Origin: CAXBMB01 sp052078155
GTDB lineage: Bacteria; Pseudomonadota; Alphaproteobacteria; Kiloniellales; DSM-21159
Length of the DNA stretch: 64,000 nucleotides
Reading direction: 5' to 3'
Assembly: GCA_052078155.1 (NCBI GenBank)
Contig: JBQJBP010000002.1
Coordinates: forward strand, 806,001 to 870,000
The notes below the pieces were generated by a model. The model saw only the letters and a list, made by a program, of their open reading frames with translations, did no database searches and had not been told where the DNA came from. Each line of letters begins with the position of its first letter. Positions within the stretch are counted from its first letter, which is position 1. Positions 63,302 through 64,000 of the stretch are shown here, in pieces. A program made the position numbers and the translations under genes.

Positions 63302-64000
63302 ATGGTTACACTTAACGCCCAGGGTGCTGTGACGCCCATTTCCGATCGCGTCATGAACCTGTCCGGCTTCATGAGCCAGTCCGCCCGCCGCTTGCCGACC
63401 CATGAAGGCCTGGCCTGGGGGGATAAGAGCTGGACCTGGGCGGAGCTGGAAGCCCGGGTGGAAGCCATGGCGCTGGTTCTGAGCCGGGATTTCGGGGTGC
63501 AGAAGGGAGACCGCCTTTTGGTGCAGTCCCAGAACTGCAACCAGATGTTTGAAGCCATGTTTGCCTGTTTCCGGGTGGGCGCAGTGTGGGTCCCTGCCAA
63601 CTTCCGACAGACGCCGGATGAAGTGGCCTACCTCGGGCAGTCCAGCGGGGCCAGTCTGATGCTCTGCAACAAGGACTTCCCCGATCATGCCAAAGCCTGC
63701 CTGGATGCCTGCCCTGACATGAAAAGCGTCATTGCCATTGGCGAGGCGGATTTTGGCCCCGACTACGACGCTCTGTTGGAAACGGGCAAAGGCGAGTCCT
63801 TTCCGGCGGTTGCCGTTAATCGCCATGATCCCTGCTGGTTCTTCTTCACCTCCGGCACCACCGGACGCCCCAAAGCGGGTGTTCTGACCCACGGTCAGAT
63901 GGCTTTTGTCATCACCAACCATCTCTGTGACCTGATGCCGGGAACCACCCACAACGACGCTTCCCTGGTGGTTGCACCGCTGTCCCACGGGGCAGGTGTT
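63302..64000 (+). CDS. AMP-binding acyl-CoA synthetase (3' end outside window)
   Basis: An incomplete gene open to the window end. The product begins MVTLNAQGAV and contains the AMP-binding signature FTSGTTGRPKAGVLTH about 180 residues in, the P-loop of the ANL (acyl-CoA ligase) family. Such enzymes activate a carboxylic acid as adenylate and transfer it to CoA. Substrate cannot be named from this part. It lies 98 bases after the iron-type alcohol dehydrogenase on the same strand. Confidence 0.85.
   Translation, partial: MVTLNAQGAVTPISDRVMNLSGFMSQSARRLPTHEGLAWGDKSWTWAELEARVEAMALVLSRDFGVQKGDRLLVQSQNCNQMFEAMFACFRVGAVWVPANFRQTPDEVAYLGQSSGASLMLCNKDFPDHAKACLDACPDMKSVIAIGEADFGPDYDALLETGKGESFPAVAVNRHDPCWFFFTSGTTGRPKAGVLTHGQMAFVITNHLCDLMPGTTHNDASLVVAPLSHGAGV

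Overview
The window looks like a chromosomal segment of a moderately GC-rich alphaproteobacterium, probably a marine or saline heterotroph of the Rhodospirillales type. This rests on the gene order trpF-trpB-trpA-accD-folC, then pyrF, lapA, ihfB, rpsA, cmk, aroA and a TIGR02300 (FYDLN) gene, together with the FYDLN protein itself. Genus and species cannot be read from the sequence. There is no rRNA, CRISPR array, prophage or transposase.

Layout. (1) 1-18.5 kb is housekeeping: a small lipoprotein, a minus-strand trp/acc/fol operon, three tandem multi-membrane-span genes (two of them clear duplicates with duplicated promoters), pyrF, an ornithine cyclodeaminase-like gene, lapA, ihfB, rpsA, cmk, aroA, the FYDLN gene and tRNA-Ala(GGC). 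(2) 18.7-25.5 kb holds a DUF3179 membrane protein, an SDR oxidoreductase, a DeoR-type regulator, a dimethylglycine-dehydrogenase-like FAD/GcvT protein and a choline-kinase-like phosphotransferase. (3) 25.6-31.4 kb is a solute symporter locus (DUF4212 small subunit, symporter, YggT-like protein), divergent from a fused exonuclease-CBS-DUF294 protein. (4) 31.6-40.4 kb is a surface-glycan island: a fucosyltransferase-like/TPR protein, a methyltransferase, a sulfotransferase and a 1674-residue multi-domain glycosyltransferase with about 20 N-terminal repeats. (5) 40.6-44.8 kb carries a PAS-type protein, a histidine kinase overlapping a periplasmic molybdopterin-fold-like protein, and an MFS transporter. 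(6) 44.9-58.2 kb is devoted to methylated amines: heterotetrameric sarcosine oxidase soxBDAG with a divergent GlxA/AraC-type regulator, an SDR, a trimethylamine-dehydrogenase-like flavoprotein, an MttB-superfamily methyltransferase without pyrrolysine, and a Tat-exported ABC solute-binding protein. (7) 58.4-64 kb has an internally duplicated regulator, an XRE regulator, an exported hydrolase, an iron-type alcohol dehydrogenase and the start of an acyl-CoA synthetase cut by the window end.

How the genes may work together. Two loci 20-30 kb apart appear to strip methyl groups from betaine-like compounds: the DMGDH-like/kinase pair near 22-25 kb and the sox/TMADH-like/MttB/solute-binding group at 45-58 kb. 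A near-palindromic site (ATTGAACA-NN-TGTACAAT) lies before the TMADH-like gene and occurs twice between the divergent mttB-like and solute-binding genes, which argues for one regulon under one unidentified regulator. A set of short direct repeats before the DMGDH-like gene looks like the operator of the adjacent DeoR-type regulator.

A dispersed intergenic element of about 130-140 bp with imperfect terminal inverted repeats is present in three near-complete copies (9.2, 11.9 and 31.4 kb) and several partial ones. One partial copy supplies the last codons and stop of the giant glycosyltransferase. All functional assignments are by reading motifs and domain order; no database search was run.
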